Below are positions 1 to 7,309 of a stretch of 8,082 nucleotides of DNA, one piece after another (position 1 is the first letter of the stretch; each line of letters starts with the position of its first letter). The position numbers and the translations under genes are program-made. The DNA comes from Prolixibacteraceae bacterium (GTDB lineage: Bacteria > Bacteroidota > Bacteroidia > Bacteroidales > Prolixibacteraceae): positions 1-8,082 of the forward strand of contig JAQIDF010000033.1 of assembly GCA_027858145.1 (NCBI GenBank), written 5' to 3'. Below the pieces are notes generated by a model. It was given only the letters and a program-made list of their open reading frames with translations, was not told the origin of the DNA and searched no databases.

Positions 1-90
1 CATATCCCAGCATTCCAGTTCTGTCCATAAATTCTCTCCATCCTCGAAGCTTCGATTGTTGAAAATTATGAGTACAGCAACATGTTCTCT

Positions 91-147
91 TCATATGAAT
101 TGCCGTTGCGCTTTAGCGAACGGAACAAATTAATTTTAGTTCATATC
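91..147 (+). repeat. Nested palindrome, type A (variant hairpin)
   Basis: The outer left arm is at 91-102 and the right arm, ending TTCATATC, at 139-147. The inner hairpin at 103-123 has stem halves CCGTT/AACGG and CGCT/AGCG with a TT loop. The CGCT/AGCG pair replaces the GGCT/AGCC of the other type A copies, so pairing is preserved. The right arm carries G where others have A, which still pairs with T as a wobble if transcribed as plus-strand RNA. Confidence 0.85.
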
Positions 148-230
148 TCAACATTTAAGTTTCTGCATATATTTTTTTTATCCTCGAAGCTTTGGTTGTT
201 GAAAATTAAAGATACAGCAACATGCACTCT

Positions 231-289
231 TCATATGAATTGCCGTTCGGCTTCAGCCAACGGAACAAAGATTAAATTCAATTCATATC
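231..289 (+). repeat. Nested palindrome, type A
   Basis: Outer arms are at 231-242 and 279-289. The inner hairpin at 243-263 has CCGTT/AACGG and GGCT/AGCC stems separated by a bulged C, closed by a TC loop. An unpaired AT-rich stretch of 15 bases (264-278) lies between the inner hairpin and the right arm. Confidence 0.88.
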
Positions 290-372
290 TCAGCATTTAA
301 GCTTCAGTGTATATTTTTTTCATCTTCGAAGCTTCGATTGTTAAAAATTATAAATACAGTAACATGCTCTCT

Positions 373-431
373 TCATATGAATTGCCGTTCGGCTTCAGCC
401 AACGGAACAAAGATTAAATTCAATTCATATC
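373..431 (+). repeat. Nested palindrome, type A
   Basis: This copy is identical in design to the one at 231-289. The outer arms are at 373-384 and 421-431 and the inner hairpin at 385-405. The sequence from arm to arm matches the previous copy base for base. Confidence 0.88.
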
Positions 432-514
432 TCAGCAATTAAGCTTCAGTGTATATTTTTTTCATTCTCGAAGCTTTGTTTGTTGAAATTTATGAATACA
501 GCAACATGTATTCT

Positions 515-567
515 TCATATGAATTGTGCTTGATATCTGTCAGCTAAAGCAGACGGCAATTCATATC
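515..567 (+). repeat. Nested palindrome, type B
   Basis: Outer arms are at 515-526 and 557-567. The left arm is followed by TGCTTGATAT and an inner hairpin at 537-556, with stem CTGTC/GACGG (one T·G wobble), an A·A mismatch, a GC/GC pair and a TAAA loop. The right arm follows the inner stem directly, without the AT-rich spacer of type A. Confidence 0.85.
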
Positions 568-648
568 CTACTTGTAAGTTACAGAGTATAAGCTTTCATC
601 TTCGGAGCTTCGTTTGTTGAAAATTAGAGATACAGCAACATGTTCTTT

Positions 649-701
649 TTATATTTTTTGTGCTTGATATCCGTCAGCTAAAGCAGACGGCAATTCATAT
701 C
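649..701 (+). repeat. Nested palindrome, type B, damaged left arm
   Basis: The right arm (691-701) and inner hairpin (671-690, stem CCGTC/GACGG) are intact. The left arm reads TTATATTTTTTG, so GAA has become TTT and the outer stem is weakened. This copy looks like a decaying unit. Confidence 0.8.
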
Positions 702-782
702 CTACTTGTAAGTTGCAGAATATAAGCTTTCATCCTCGAAGCTTCGATTGTTGAAAATTATGAATACAGCAACATGCACTCT

Positions 783-849
783 TCATATGAATTGCCGCTT
801 TAGCGAACGGGCAGAAGATATTAATTCAATGATCAATTTAATTCATATC
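783..849 (+). repeat. Nested palindrome, type C
   Basis: Outer arms are at 783-794 and 839-849. The inner element at 795-810 is shorter than in type A, with CCG/CGG ends around CGCTTTAGCG. It is followed by a longer spacer containing ATTAATTCAATGATCAA. It resembles type A with one half of the inner stem shortened. The window's first bases (1-26, CATATCCCAGCATTCCAG...) match its tail, so another type C unit probably precedes the window. Confidence 0.83.
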
Positions 850-931
850 CCAGCATTCCAGTTCAGTCTATATTTTTTTCATCATCGGAGCCTTGAATGT
901 TTAAAATTATATATATAGCAACATGCTCTTT

Positions 932-943
932 TTATATGAATTG
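932..943 (+). repeat. Half-site: outer left arm only, array edge
   Basis: TTATATGAATTG is the outer left arm, preceded by the usual linker (AGCAACATGCTC at 918-929). The sequence then leaves the repeat at 944-945, where TGTGTGATATTTG has no counterpart in other units. No right arm follows. The missing remainder of such a unit starts at 7503, on the far side of the gene block. Confidence 0.8.
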
Positions 944-979
944 CTGTGTGATATTTGAATTTATCTACATCATAAATTT

Positions 980-1732
980 CTATTTGCTTGTTGTATTTTT
1001 GTAATCTTTAAGCATTTCGAAAAGTTCCTTCTTTTTTGAACGGGCAATGCTTATTTCTTTGTTATTAGTCATAACAATACTACCATTCTCTTTTTTCCTG
1101 TATTCTTTAATAAAAGTTGGGTTAATAATGAAAGAGCGGTGTACCCTGATGAATCCGGCATTTACCAGATCTTGTTCGTAATGGTTCATACTGGTTGAAA
1201 CAACAATAGGTGAATGGTCTTTAATATAGAAGGTCGTGTATGCACGATCGGCCTCGCAATAGAGTACCCGATGGGTTTCTATCATGTATATTTTTGTTGC
1301 AGTATGAAGTTTTATTTTTTGAATTTGGCTATTCATTTCAGACAGGAGGTTGTTCAACCGGGTTACATGTTCTTTCAATGTATTCTCGGTCACTTTGTGG
1401 ATAGCTTTTACTAATTCCGAAATTTTAAATGGTTTCATAATGTAATCTACCATGTTGTACTTAAAAGCTTTAATGGCATATTCAGAATAAGAAGTAATGA
1501 AAATCAAGCGAAATTGGGTGTAATCAATGGCATTTAAGATGTCAAAAGCATTTCCATCGGGTAAGTTGATATCAAGTAAAATAAGATCGGGAGGTGTTGA
1601 TCTAATTTTGTTTATGGCATCTTCAACGGTTTCTGCAAAACCTATAATATCAATGTTGTCAAAAAAACTATTTAATATTTCTGTGAGGTTTTCCCTGCCA
1701 TTAATTTCATCTTCAACAATAAAAACTTTCAT
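980..1732 (-). CDS. LytTR-family response regulator (LytR/AlgR type)
   Basis: A 250-residue two-component response regulator and cytoplasmic transcription factor. Residues 1-115 form a receiver domain: acidic pocket E7-D8-E9, predicted phospho-acceptor D54 in the LLLDINLPDG context, switch residue T80 and conserved K100 in YIMKPF. A short helical linker (116-138) leads to a LytTR DNA-binding domain (about 139-245) with the typical GFIRVHRSFIINPTFI core. All key residues are present and the length is normal for the family. It lies downstream of the sensor kinase on the same strand, 128 bp from it, so a kinase-regulator operon is expected. The ATG is preceded by only a weak purine stretch, as is usual in Bacteroidota. 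The stop is 36 bp from the repeat array and no hairpin terminator lies between, so its transcript may run into the array. The DNA target is inferred; the direct repeat at 3828-3862 is the best candidate. Confidence 0.95.
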   Translation of the reverse strand: MKVFIVEDEINGRENLTEILNSFFDNIDIIGFAETVEDAINKIRSTPPDLILLDINLPDGNAFDILNAIDYTQFRLIFITSYSEYAIKAFKYNMVDYIMKPFKISELVKAIHKVTENTLKEHVTRLNNLLSEMNSQIQKIKLHTATKIYMIETHRVLYCEADRAYTTFYIKDHSPIVVSTSMNHYEQDLVNAGFIRVHRSFIINPTFIKEYRKKENGSIVMTNNKEISIARSKKKELFEMLKDYKNTTSK

Positions 1733-1860
1733 CCGTTTAAAACTTTAATTTCAATGTTGATCCCAATGTAAATCGGGAGAACTCGCACAAAATTTGATCC
1801 CCGATTCCCGGGGCAAGCTATCTGTCTGTGTAAAATAGATGCTATAATTTTATGCTCGTT
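1733..1860 (-). other. Kinase-regulator intergenic gap with a GC-rich stem-loop
   Basis: A 128-bp gap between two genes of a presumed operon. At 1799-1813 there is a perfect 5-bp GC stem, CCCCG/CGGGG, around a 5-base loop, in otherwise AT-rich DNA. TGATCCC occurs twice nearby (1758-1764 and 1795-1801), so the stem may be part of a decayed duplicated element. There is no T-run after the stem on the transcribed (minus) strand, so it is not a canonical terminator. It could attenuate or process the transcript between the two genes. On the minus strand TTTTG lies 17 bp upstream of TACATTGG, a poor match to the Bacteroidota -33/-7 promoter, so a separate weak promoter for the regulator cannot be excluded. 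Confidence 0.45.
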
Positions 1861-3756
1861 TCATTTTTTAATAAATTTTTCCAGTTGCGGGGGTATGGTC
1901 AACACAACCAATACGCCTTTGTTTCCTTTTTTGTTTGATATTTCTAAATCAATTTTGATTTTGTATGATTTATTTAATGAATGTATCCGCTCTCTGATTA
2001 TTTCTGTTGAAACCGAGTCGAACCCTGAATGTGTATTTGTCGTTGAATTTCCTAATCCTACTCCGTTGTCTGATATGGTGATTTTTATATCGTTTCCTTC
2101 GTTTTTAGAACATAGTATTGTGATAATGCCTTTTCGTCCTTTAATAAACCGAACACCATGTTCAATGGCATTTTCAATAAATGGCTGTAATAACATTGAG
2201 GGGATTGAAGGGTTATTTTTATTCTCAAGATTGTTGATTATGTTGAATTTGAAGTTGTAATTGAAACGTAGTTGTTGTAGTTTGAGATATGAATTCAGCA
2301 TTTCAAGTTCCATTTCCAGTGGAATGAATTCTTTTCTTGAACTTTGCAATTGAGAACGGCTCATAATTGCAAAGTCTGAAATATAATCATAGGTTTTTAC
2401 CGGGTCGTTTTTTAAAACAAAATTTTGGATGGAATAAAGTGCATTGTACATGAAATGTGGGTTCATTTGCGATAATAACAGCTTTTGTTCAAGTTTATTT
2501 TGTTTTAATCTTCCTTTTAGTTGTTTGTTGCGGTTAATAAAAATGAGAATCAAAAAAAGCATGAGCACTATAGCAAATACAGTAATCAGGTACTTTCTGT
2601 TTTGAACGGTCTTTAAGTTATTAATTTTTAGCCTCTCAATTTCAAGATTTTTCGATTGGGTTTTGTACTGTACCTGTAAATCAACAATCTTATCGGTTTC
2701 CCTGATCGATAATAGCTCCTGTGAGTTTAAAGCCCGTTTTAACCAATTATAAGACGAGTCTGTTTTATCCAGTTTCTCATATATGTTGGCCATTATCTTT
2801 TCGGCTTGGTTCATCCTCTCCAGATCATTTAGCTTGTTGGCTAACTGGTAACCTTTTATAATATATTTTTTGGCAGATTCAAGCTGGCTCATTTCTGTAA
2901 GATTATTGCCGGCCACTATATAGCTTCTTCCCTCGTAGTATGGATTTTGGGCTTTCTGCGCATAATAAATAGCTGTGTCTGATGTTGAAATAGCTTTTTT
3001 ATATTCTCCTTTTATACGATAAACATCGGCTAAATCGGTATAGGCTATTGCCAGCCCCAGGTCACTTTCCATTTTTTTATTGTTGCGTATCGAGAACTTG
3101 GCATAAAAAAGTGCGCTATCGGTTTTTCCGGTTTCCCGATAAACTTTGTTTATGCAGTGTCCGGCAACCGCATAATTGTAGTAATTTGAGGTGTCGCATA
3201 CTTTAATTGAATGTTTATAATAATCCAATGCTTTGTTGTAGAGGTTTTGTTCGTATGCTAACATGCCAATACCATTTAGTGTGCCCAGATAGTATTCACG
3301 GGTAACTACATCTTTATTGCTTTCATCACCAACTATATCTAAAATTTGTGAATAATATGCCGATGCATTTTTTATATCTGAAATCCTGCGGTAGCAAGTA
3401 GCCAATTGGTTTAAACCCTCGCAAATAAGATGAAAGTTATTGGCTTCTTTAGCTAATGCTACACCTTTTTCCAGGTAATGTATAGCTTCTCTAAAATTAC
3501 TGCTGTTACTATAATAATTACCAATTGTAAGTAAAACAACTGCTTTTTTACCGGCATTATCCCTGTCATCATATTTTTCAAGTTCTTTCCATAAAGCAAC
3601 AGAGTCATTATTTATCAACTTTACTTCATCAATATAACTGTCATATTCATTACTTATTATAAGTTTGTTGGTATTATCTGTTGAGCAACAAATCAGATAA
3701 ATAGATAAAGCCGGAATCAAAAATAGAAGATAATATTTTTGTTTTAGAAGGTTCAT
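1861..3756 (-). CDS. TPR-containing LytS-type sensor histidine kinase
   Basis: A 631-residue membrane sensor kinase, the presumed partner of the regulator at 980-1732. Numbering is from the ATG at 3754-3756. Residues 1-22 look like a signal sequence ending at a Cys pair (C23-C24). This might be a lipoprotein site, though the box is not canonical. Residues about 52-345 form helical tetratricopeptide-like repeats, predicted periplasmic, followed by a charged coiled coil (about 358-386) and a transmembrane helix (389-408). The cytoplasmic part is a His_kinase domain with phospho-acceptor H434 in QMNPHF, N-box N529 in LQPFIENAIEHG and the ATP-binding loop DNGVGLG (563-569). The second glycine motif is divergent (GFDSVSTEII). 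The frame extends eight codons further to a TTG at 3778-3780. I prefer the ATG because it directly precedes the hydrophobic segment and the TTG sits inside a promoter-like TATATTTG. The signal sensed is unknown. Confidence 0.93.
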   Translation of the reverse strand: MNLLKQKYYLLFLIPALSIYLICCSTDNTNKLIISNEYDSYIDEVKLINNDSVALWKELEKYDDRDNAGKKAVVLLTIGNYYSNSSNFREAIHYLEKGVALAKEANNFHLICEGLNQLATCYRRISDIKNASAYYSQILDIVGDESNKDVVTREYYLGTLNGIGMLAYEQNLYNKALDYYKHSIKVCDTSNYYNYAVAGHCINKVYRETGKTDSALFYAKFSIRNNKKMESDLGLAIAYTDLADVYRIKGEYKKAISTSDTAIYYAQKAQNPYYEGRSYIVAGNNLTEMSQLESAKKYIIKGYQLANKLNDLERMNQAEKIMANIYEKLDKTDSSYNWLKRALNSQELLSIRETDKIVDLQVQYKTQSKNLEIERLKINNLKTVQNRKYLITVFAIVLMLFLILIFINRNKQLKGRLKQNKLEQKLLLSQMNPHFMYNALYSIQNFVLKNDPVKTYDYISDFAIMSRSQLQSSRKEFIPLEMELEMLNSYLKLQQLRFNYNFKFNIINNLENKNNPSIPSMLLQPFIENAIEHGVRFIKGRKGIITILCSKNEGNDIKITISDNGVGLGNSTTNTHSGFDSVSTEIIRERIHSLNKSYKIKIDLEISNKKGNKGVLVVLTIPPQLEKFIKK

Positions 3757-3777
3757 TCTTTTCAGTTCAATAACATT

Positions 3778-3785
3778 CAAATATA
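3778..3785 (-). promoter_or_regulatory. Possible -7 promoter element for the kinase-regulator operon
   Basis: On the minus strand this reads TATATTTG, an exact match to the Bacteroidota -7 consensus TAnnTTTG. It would start transcription about 15 bases before the ATG at 3756. No good TTTG -33 box lies 19-21 bp upstream, which suits an activator-dependent promoter or a chance match. If real, it excludes the in-frame TTG at 3780 as the start. Confidence 0.4.
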
Positions 3786-3827
3786 CCTTTTTTACAGCTA
3801 GTTATTGTACTGTTTCCTAAAATATTT

Positions 3828-3878
3828 GTCATTCGGAAATTTATACCTGTTATTCGGAAATTCTGTTATCACCGAAAT
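3828..3878. promoter_or_regulatory. Direct-repeat operator, candidate LytTR binding site
   Basis: Two 14-bp copies that agree at 13 positions, GTCATTCGGAAATT (3828-3841) and GTTATTCGGAAATT (3849-3862), have a period of exactly 21 bp, or two helical turns. A partial third copy, GTTAT followed by CCGAAAT, lies at 3865-3878. LytTR regulators generally bind two direct repeats of about 9 bp separated by 12-13 bp, so the geometry fits. The site lies midway in the divergent region between the kinase and the surface-protein gene. For the plus strand, a weak -7-like TAATTTGG follows at 3891-3898. Assignment to the neighbouring regulator is inference. Confidence 0.55.
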
Positions 3879-3932
3879 AAATACTACATGTAATTTGGTA
3901 TTACTACCTTTTATTAACTTAATACATTTGTT

Positions 3933-6900
3933 ATGAAAAAAAAATTACTCGCTTTAATTACAGTATTTTTGCTATTGAATACAGGCCTTTTTGCACAACC
4001 TTTAAAAAGTGTTGAAACACTTGATGAAGACCGGAGGACAATTTTAGAGAATTTATATAATGGCTTTAGTGGTGATTCATGGAACAATAACAATGGGTGG
4101 AACACCGCTAATCCTATAGAAGAGTGGAGCGGAATCAGTCGCAGGGATCTTATATCAATGCCAGGAGGGCATTGGCTTACCGTTGATTTGAGGGCTAATA
4201 ACCTTATTTTGTCAGGTTCGTTGCTTAGTAGTGCTAACTTTGCTAACTTGTTTGCTCTATATGATGAAGACTACAATGCAACGATAGATACAATTGACTT
4301 GAGTGAAAATTATCTGACCTATGCTGATTTAAAGCTACTCCATATTGATGAAATTGTTGTTCCTGACCATGCTTATGAGCTTACTTATAGTCCTCAAAAC
4401 AAAATTCCATTAAAATCTACGACAATTGAAGTTGAGGAGAATAATGGTATGACTATAAATATTGAGGATTATTATGCAGCAAGCAAGAGTGTACAAAGTT
4501 TGCCCGGAGGATCCACTATTGTTACATATTCGGGTATGTATCCACGCGATTCCGGAAATGAATATTCTTGGTGGGGAACAGCAGGTCGCTTTTGGATGTA
4601 CGCGGGGGGTGGAAAAGATTTTACTTTGCCTCAAAGTCTTGGTACATACCAGTATTATTGTATGATTACAAACCCGGATTTTCCTGAGTTGACACTTATA
4701 ACTGAAACAATAACTGTAAATGTTGTTAACGTTGATCGTGAAGCCTTGGCTGCTCTTTACGAGGCAACCGGTGGGGATAACTGGACTAACAATACCAATT
4801 GGTTAGACGACAATGCACCGTTGGACACATGGTATGGTGTTACAGCCGACCCGGTAACAGGAAGGGTAACGGAACTGAACCTATATGGCAACAATTTAAA
4901 TGGCACATTGCCCGATGAATTCTTTAATGCCGATGAATTGACTAGCCTTTATCTTTCAAGTAATAGCAACCTTACAGGTTCGATTCCTGATGCAGTTGGC
5001 AATTTGATAAAACTTGAAACTTGTCAATTGTACGATTGTGACTTTAACGGGCAAATTCCTGAAATAATAAGCAATTTGTCCAGCCTTAAAGTGCTTGGGG
5101 TTTATAATAATAATTTAACAGGATCTGTTCCAGCTACGTTTTCAAATATCAATAGCCTTGTTAATTTATACATGAATGGTAATAATCTTTCGGGAGATTT
5201 ACCAGATTTATCAAACGTAAGCGATTATCTCAGGATTGAGAACAACAATTTTACGTTTGACAACATGCAGTTGATAAACTCAAACGCCAGCAACTTTACC
5301 TACTCGCCACAAGCAGATGTTGTTATGACCCCGGATGAATATAGTTATAATATTTATGATGACATTTCAATAGATTGCGGTCTTGATGCTTCGAATACAT
5401 TTCAATGGTTCAGAGATGCTACAGTCCTCGTTGATGATGGTCCTACATTAGATATTAGCAATGCCCTAATGTATGATGCAGGTCAGTATCATTGTGAAAT
5501 TACCAATCCTGCATTTCCCGACTTAACCCTTTCAACTACGATTGTTTCAATCGATATTGTAAACGATATCGACAGGCAGGCGCTTGAAGATTTATACATA
5601 GCTACTGATGGGGATAACTGGACTGACAATACCAATTGGTTAGACGATGAAGTACCATTGGAAGATTGGTACGGAATTAATGTTAACAGCTCGGGCCGGG
5701 TTGACCATATAAATCTTCACGACAATAACCTGAGCGGTCAGTTGCCTGCTTCGTTAAGTAATCTTAGCGAACTGGAAGCACTTACTATTTGGAGCAATGA
5801 CTTTGCCGGCCCTATCCCATCTTCTTACGGGCAATTATCAAACTTATCTTTAATGACCATTTCAAGCTCGGGTTTAACAGGCACTATTCCCGAAGAACTG
5901 GGAAACTTAAGTTCATTAACTTATCTTGTTTTAACAAATAATGAATTAGAGGGCAGTATACCATCTACTTTTAGTAATCTTTCAAACTTGGGCGACCTTC
6001 TCGTCAATTCGAATAATTTAAGTGGCGAACTACCCGATTTATCAATGGTGGATGGAATGCTGCATGTAAATCAAAATAAATTTGTATATGCCGATTTTGA
6101 AACTGCAAATGTTTCATCTTCTGCTGATTTTAAATACCTTGGGCAGTATTATATTGAACCTTCACAAAGGGATTTTTCGGTAGATCAGGGCGATGATCTT
6201 ACCATTAATATAGAAGATTATACATCTTTAAGGCATACCGGCAATATTTATCATTGGTATAAAGGTGCCGAGGAAATCTCGGATACAAAAACATTACAAA
6301 TAACAATTGCTACTGTTGATGATGCAGGAACATATTCTTGTGGTGTTTCGAATCCTGAATATCCTGAACTTGATCTTTCAATATTATCTGTTTCAGTCAG
6401 TGTGAACGAGACCAATTCACCTCCTTACCTGGTGAATCCGATAAGCGACCAAACGATTACAACCGGCGACAGTTGGAGCTTTTTTATGCCACTCAATACA
6501 TTTGAGGATCCAGATGGCGATCCTTTGAGCTACAGTGGCTCCGGATTACCGGAGTGGGCCAGTTTTAATGAAGGCACTCTCGAATTTACCGGAGTTGCAG
6601 GAGAAACCGGTACGCATGAGGTGTCAATAGTGGCAACTGATAATATTAGTGGTTCGGCAATTGCCACATTTACGCTCAATGTAGAAGAGGAACCTAATAA
6701 TGCACCTGTTGCTATTGCCGGCGATGATCAATCGGTGGAGGAACAAATCGGGGTAACACTTGATGGCAGCAGTTCGTACGATCCGGATGGCGATGCGATT
6801 ACCTATAGCTGGACAGCCCCGGCAGGCATCACATTAGATGACAATACCTTGCAAACACCACAGTTTACTGCGCCCGAAGTTGATGGTGATACAACCATCA

Positions 6901-7259
6901 CTATTACTTTGCATGTAAGTGATGGCGTTCTTTCAGGTGTTGATAGTGTGTCTGTTACAATACAGAATAATACTGCTGTGATTTCACCAACAGAAATTGA
7001 ATTGAAAATTTGGCCTAACCCTGCGGTTCAAAATATAAATGTATTGTTAGATCCCGGGGTGTTTGAACCAAACAGTAACCTCAAAGCTTTCGTTTTTGAT
7101 TTATCAGGGAGATTGGTTGCACAGGAAAACCTTATAAAACAAACGGATAATATGTATTTTGGCTCAATTAAAGTATCGCAACTAAAAAAAGGTATCTACT
7201 TTGTTAAATCAGGAAATGAAAATATATCTGTGATGCATAAAATTCTAATAAAGAAATAA
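3933..7259 (+). CDS. Secreted LRR/Ig-like multidomain protein with T9SS sorting tail
   Basis: A 1108-residue exported protein, probably displayed on the surface or released. A signal peptide (1 to about 21, ending LFA|Q) comes first. Three modules follow. Module 1 (about 31-265) has a W-rich cap (SGDSWNNNNGW), few LRRs and an Ig-like part. Module 2 (268-546) and module 3 (547-824) each start with a cap, LYxATxGDNWTxNTNWL, similar to LRR N-terminal caps. Each then has about five plant-type LRRs (LxxNNLxGxIP) and an Ig-like domain with paired Cys (482/521 in module 2) and WF/WY plus DAGxYxC motifs. After these come a cadherin/dystroglycan-like domain (about 829-917, DPDGDPLSYSGSGLPEW) and a PKD/REJ-like domain (about 923-1010, SSYDPDGDAITYSW). 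A type A T9SS C-terminal domain (about 1022-1108) has WPNPA, FDLSGR and KGIYFVK. No catalytic motif is visible. A role in adhesion or ligand binding is inferred. It is divergent from the kinase operon. Confidence 0.93.
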   Translation: MKKKLLALITVFLLLNTGLFAQPLKSVETLDEDRRTILENLYNGFSGDSWNNNNGWNTANPIEEWSGISRRDLISMPGGHWLTVDLRANNLILSGSLLSSANFANLFALYDEDYNATIDTIDLSENYLTYADLKLLHIDEIVVPDHAYELTYSPQNKIPLKSTTIEVEENNGMTINIEDYYAASKSVQSLPGGSTIVTYSGMYPRDSGNEYSWWGTAGRFWMYAGGGKDFTLPQSLGTYQYYCMITNPDFPELTLITETITVNVVNVDREALAALYEATGGDNWTNNTNWLDDNAPLDTWYGVTADPVTGRVTELNLYGNNLNGTLPDEFFNADELTSLYLSSNSNLTGSIPDAVGNLIKLETCQLYDCDFNGQIPEIISNLSSLKVLGVYNNNLTGSVPATFSNINSLVNLYMNGNNLSGDLPDLSNVSDYLRIENNNFTFDNMQLINSNASNFTYSPQADVVMTPDEYSYNIYDDISIDCGLDASNTFQWFRDATVLVDDGPTLDISNALMYDAGQYHCEITNPAFPDLTLSTTIVSIDIVNDIDRQALEDLYIATDGDNWTDNTNWLDDEVPLEDWYGINVNSSGRVDHINLHDNNLSGQLPASLSNLSELEALTIWSNDFAGPIPSSYGQLSNLSLMTISSSGLTGTIPEELGNLSSLTYLVLTNNELEGSIPSTFSNLSNLGDLLVNSNNLSGELPDLSMVDGMLHVNQNKFVYADFETANVSSSADFKYLGQYYIEPSQRDFSVDQGDDLTINIEDYTSLRHTGNIYHWYKGAEEISDTKTLQITIATVDDAGTYSCGVSNPEYPELDLSILSVSVSVNETNSPPYLVNPISDQTITTGDSWSFFMPLNTFEDPDGDPLSYSGSGLPEWASFNEGTLEFTGVAGETGTHEVSIVATDNISGSAIATFTLNVEEEPNNAPVAIAGDDQSVEEQIGVTLDGSSSYDPDGDAITYSWTAPAGITLDDNTLQTPQFTAPEVDGDTTITITLHVSDGVLSGVDSVSVTIQNNTAVISPTEIELKIWPNPAVQNINVLLDPGVFEPNSNLKAFVFDLSGRLVAQENLIKQTDNMYFGSIKVSQLKKGIYFVKSGNENISVMHKILIKK
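4734..6404 (+). repeat. Internal duplication: two 279-residue LRR+Ig modules
   Basis: Modules 2 (4734-5570) and 3 (5571-6404) have a period of 837 bp. Protein similarity runs along the whole module, but the DNA is strikingly conserved over the cap. Positions 4773-4810 and 5610-5647 agree at 37 of 38 bases, with only a silent-size A/G difference altering Asn to Asp. The LRR portions have diverged much more. This points to duplication followed by local gene conversion or strong constraint on the cap. Confidence 0.8.
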
Positions 7260-7277
7260 TAAACTTACTTTTATTAT

Positions 7278-7309
7278 CGAGGCTGTCTGAAAGGGCAGCC
7301 TCGGTTTGT
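7278..7309 (+). terminator. Rho-independent terminator of the surface-protein gene
   Basis: An 8-bp perfect stem, CGAGGCTG (7278-7285) with CAGCCTCG (7296-7303), encloses a 10-base loop and is followed by GTTTGTTTAT. It starts 19 bp after the stop codon. The T-tract is interrupted by G, but the stem is strong and correctly placed. Confidence 0.88.

Larger units (their letters stand above)
1..943 (+). repeat. Tandem array of ~140-bp nested-palindrome units, left stretch
   Basis: Non-coding, head-to-tail array. Outer left arms (TCATATGAATTG or close variants) start at 91, 231, 373, 515, 649, 783 and 932, giving periods of 140, 142, 142, 134, 134 and 149 bp. Each unit reads: outer left arm, inner hairpin, outer right arm (CAATTCATATC), then a linker. 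The linker holds a T-run, a TCGAAGCTTCGA-type palindrome, TTGTTGAAAATTAT and the box ACAGCAACATG. Three inner-hairpin types occur in the order A, A, A, B, B, C. The linker after type B differs from that after types A and C, having CTACTTGTAAGTT and no long T-run. Positions 1-90 are the tail of a unit cut by the window edge. No open frame persists through the units. I do not recognise the family; REP/BIME-like elements or a repeated structured RNA are the nearest concepts. Confidence 0.93.

Noticed and set aside
82..300. 72-codon open frame within the left array
   Set aside because: It spans repeat hairpins and linkers, does not stay open in equivalent units and resembles no protein family; it is a by-product of the repeat.
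303..330. Short peptides on the minus strand of each linker (e.g. MKKIYTEA after GAGG)
   Set aside because: An ATG-AAA start after a purine stretch recurs, but the reading frame and stop change between units (MKKI, MKAYTL and others), so no conserved peptide exists.
515..567. Array hairpins as ordinary terminators
   Set aside because: The T-runs lie about 25 bases beyond the outer right arm or are absent (type B). No gene ends at most units, so terminator function does not explain the array.
1..943. CRISPR array
   Set aside because: The units lack the short identical repeat and unique spacer pattern, and both palindrome and linker recur in each unit. No cas gene is present in the window.
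1895..2260. 121-codon plus-strand open frame opposite the kinase
   Set aside because: It lies wholly inside the well-supported kinase catalytic domain on the other strand and has no domain features of its own. The smaller frames at 1214-1414, 1527-1748, 3914-4105, 4410-4634 and 4462-4665 are overlaps of the same kind.
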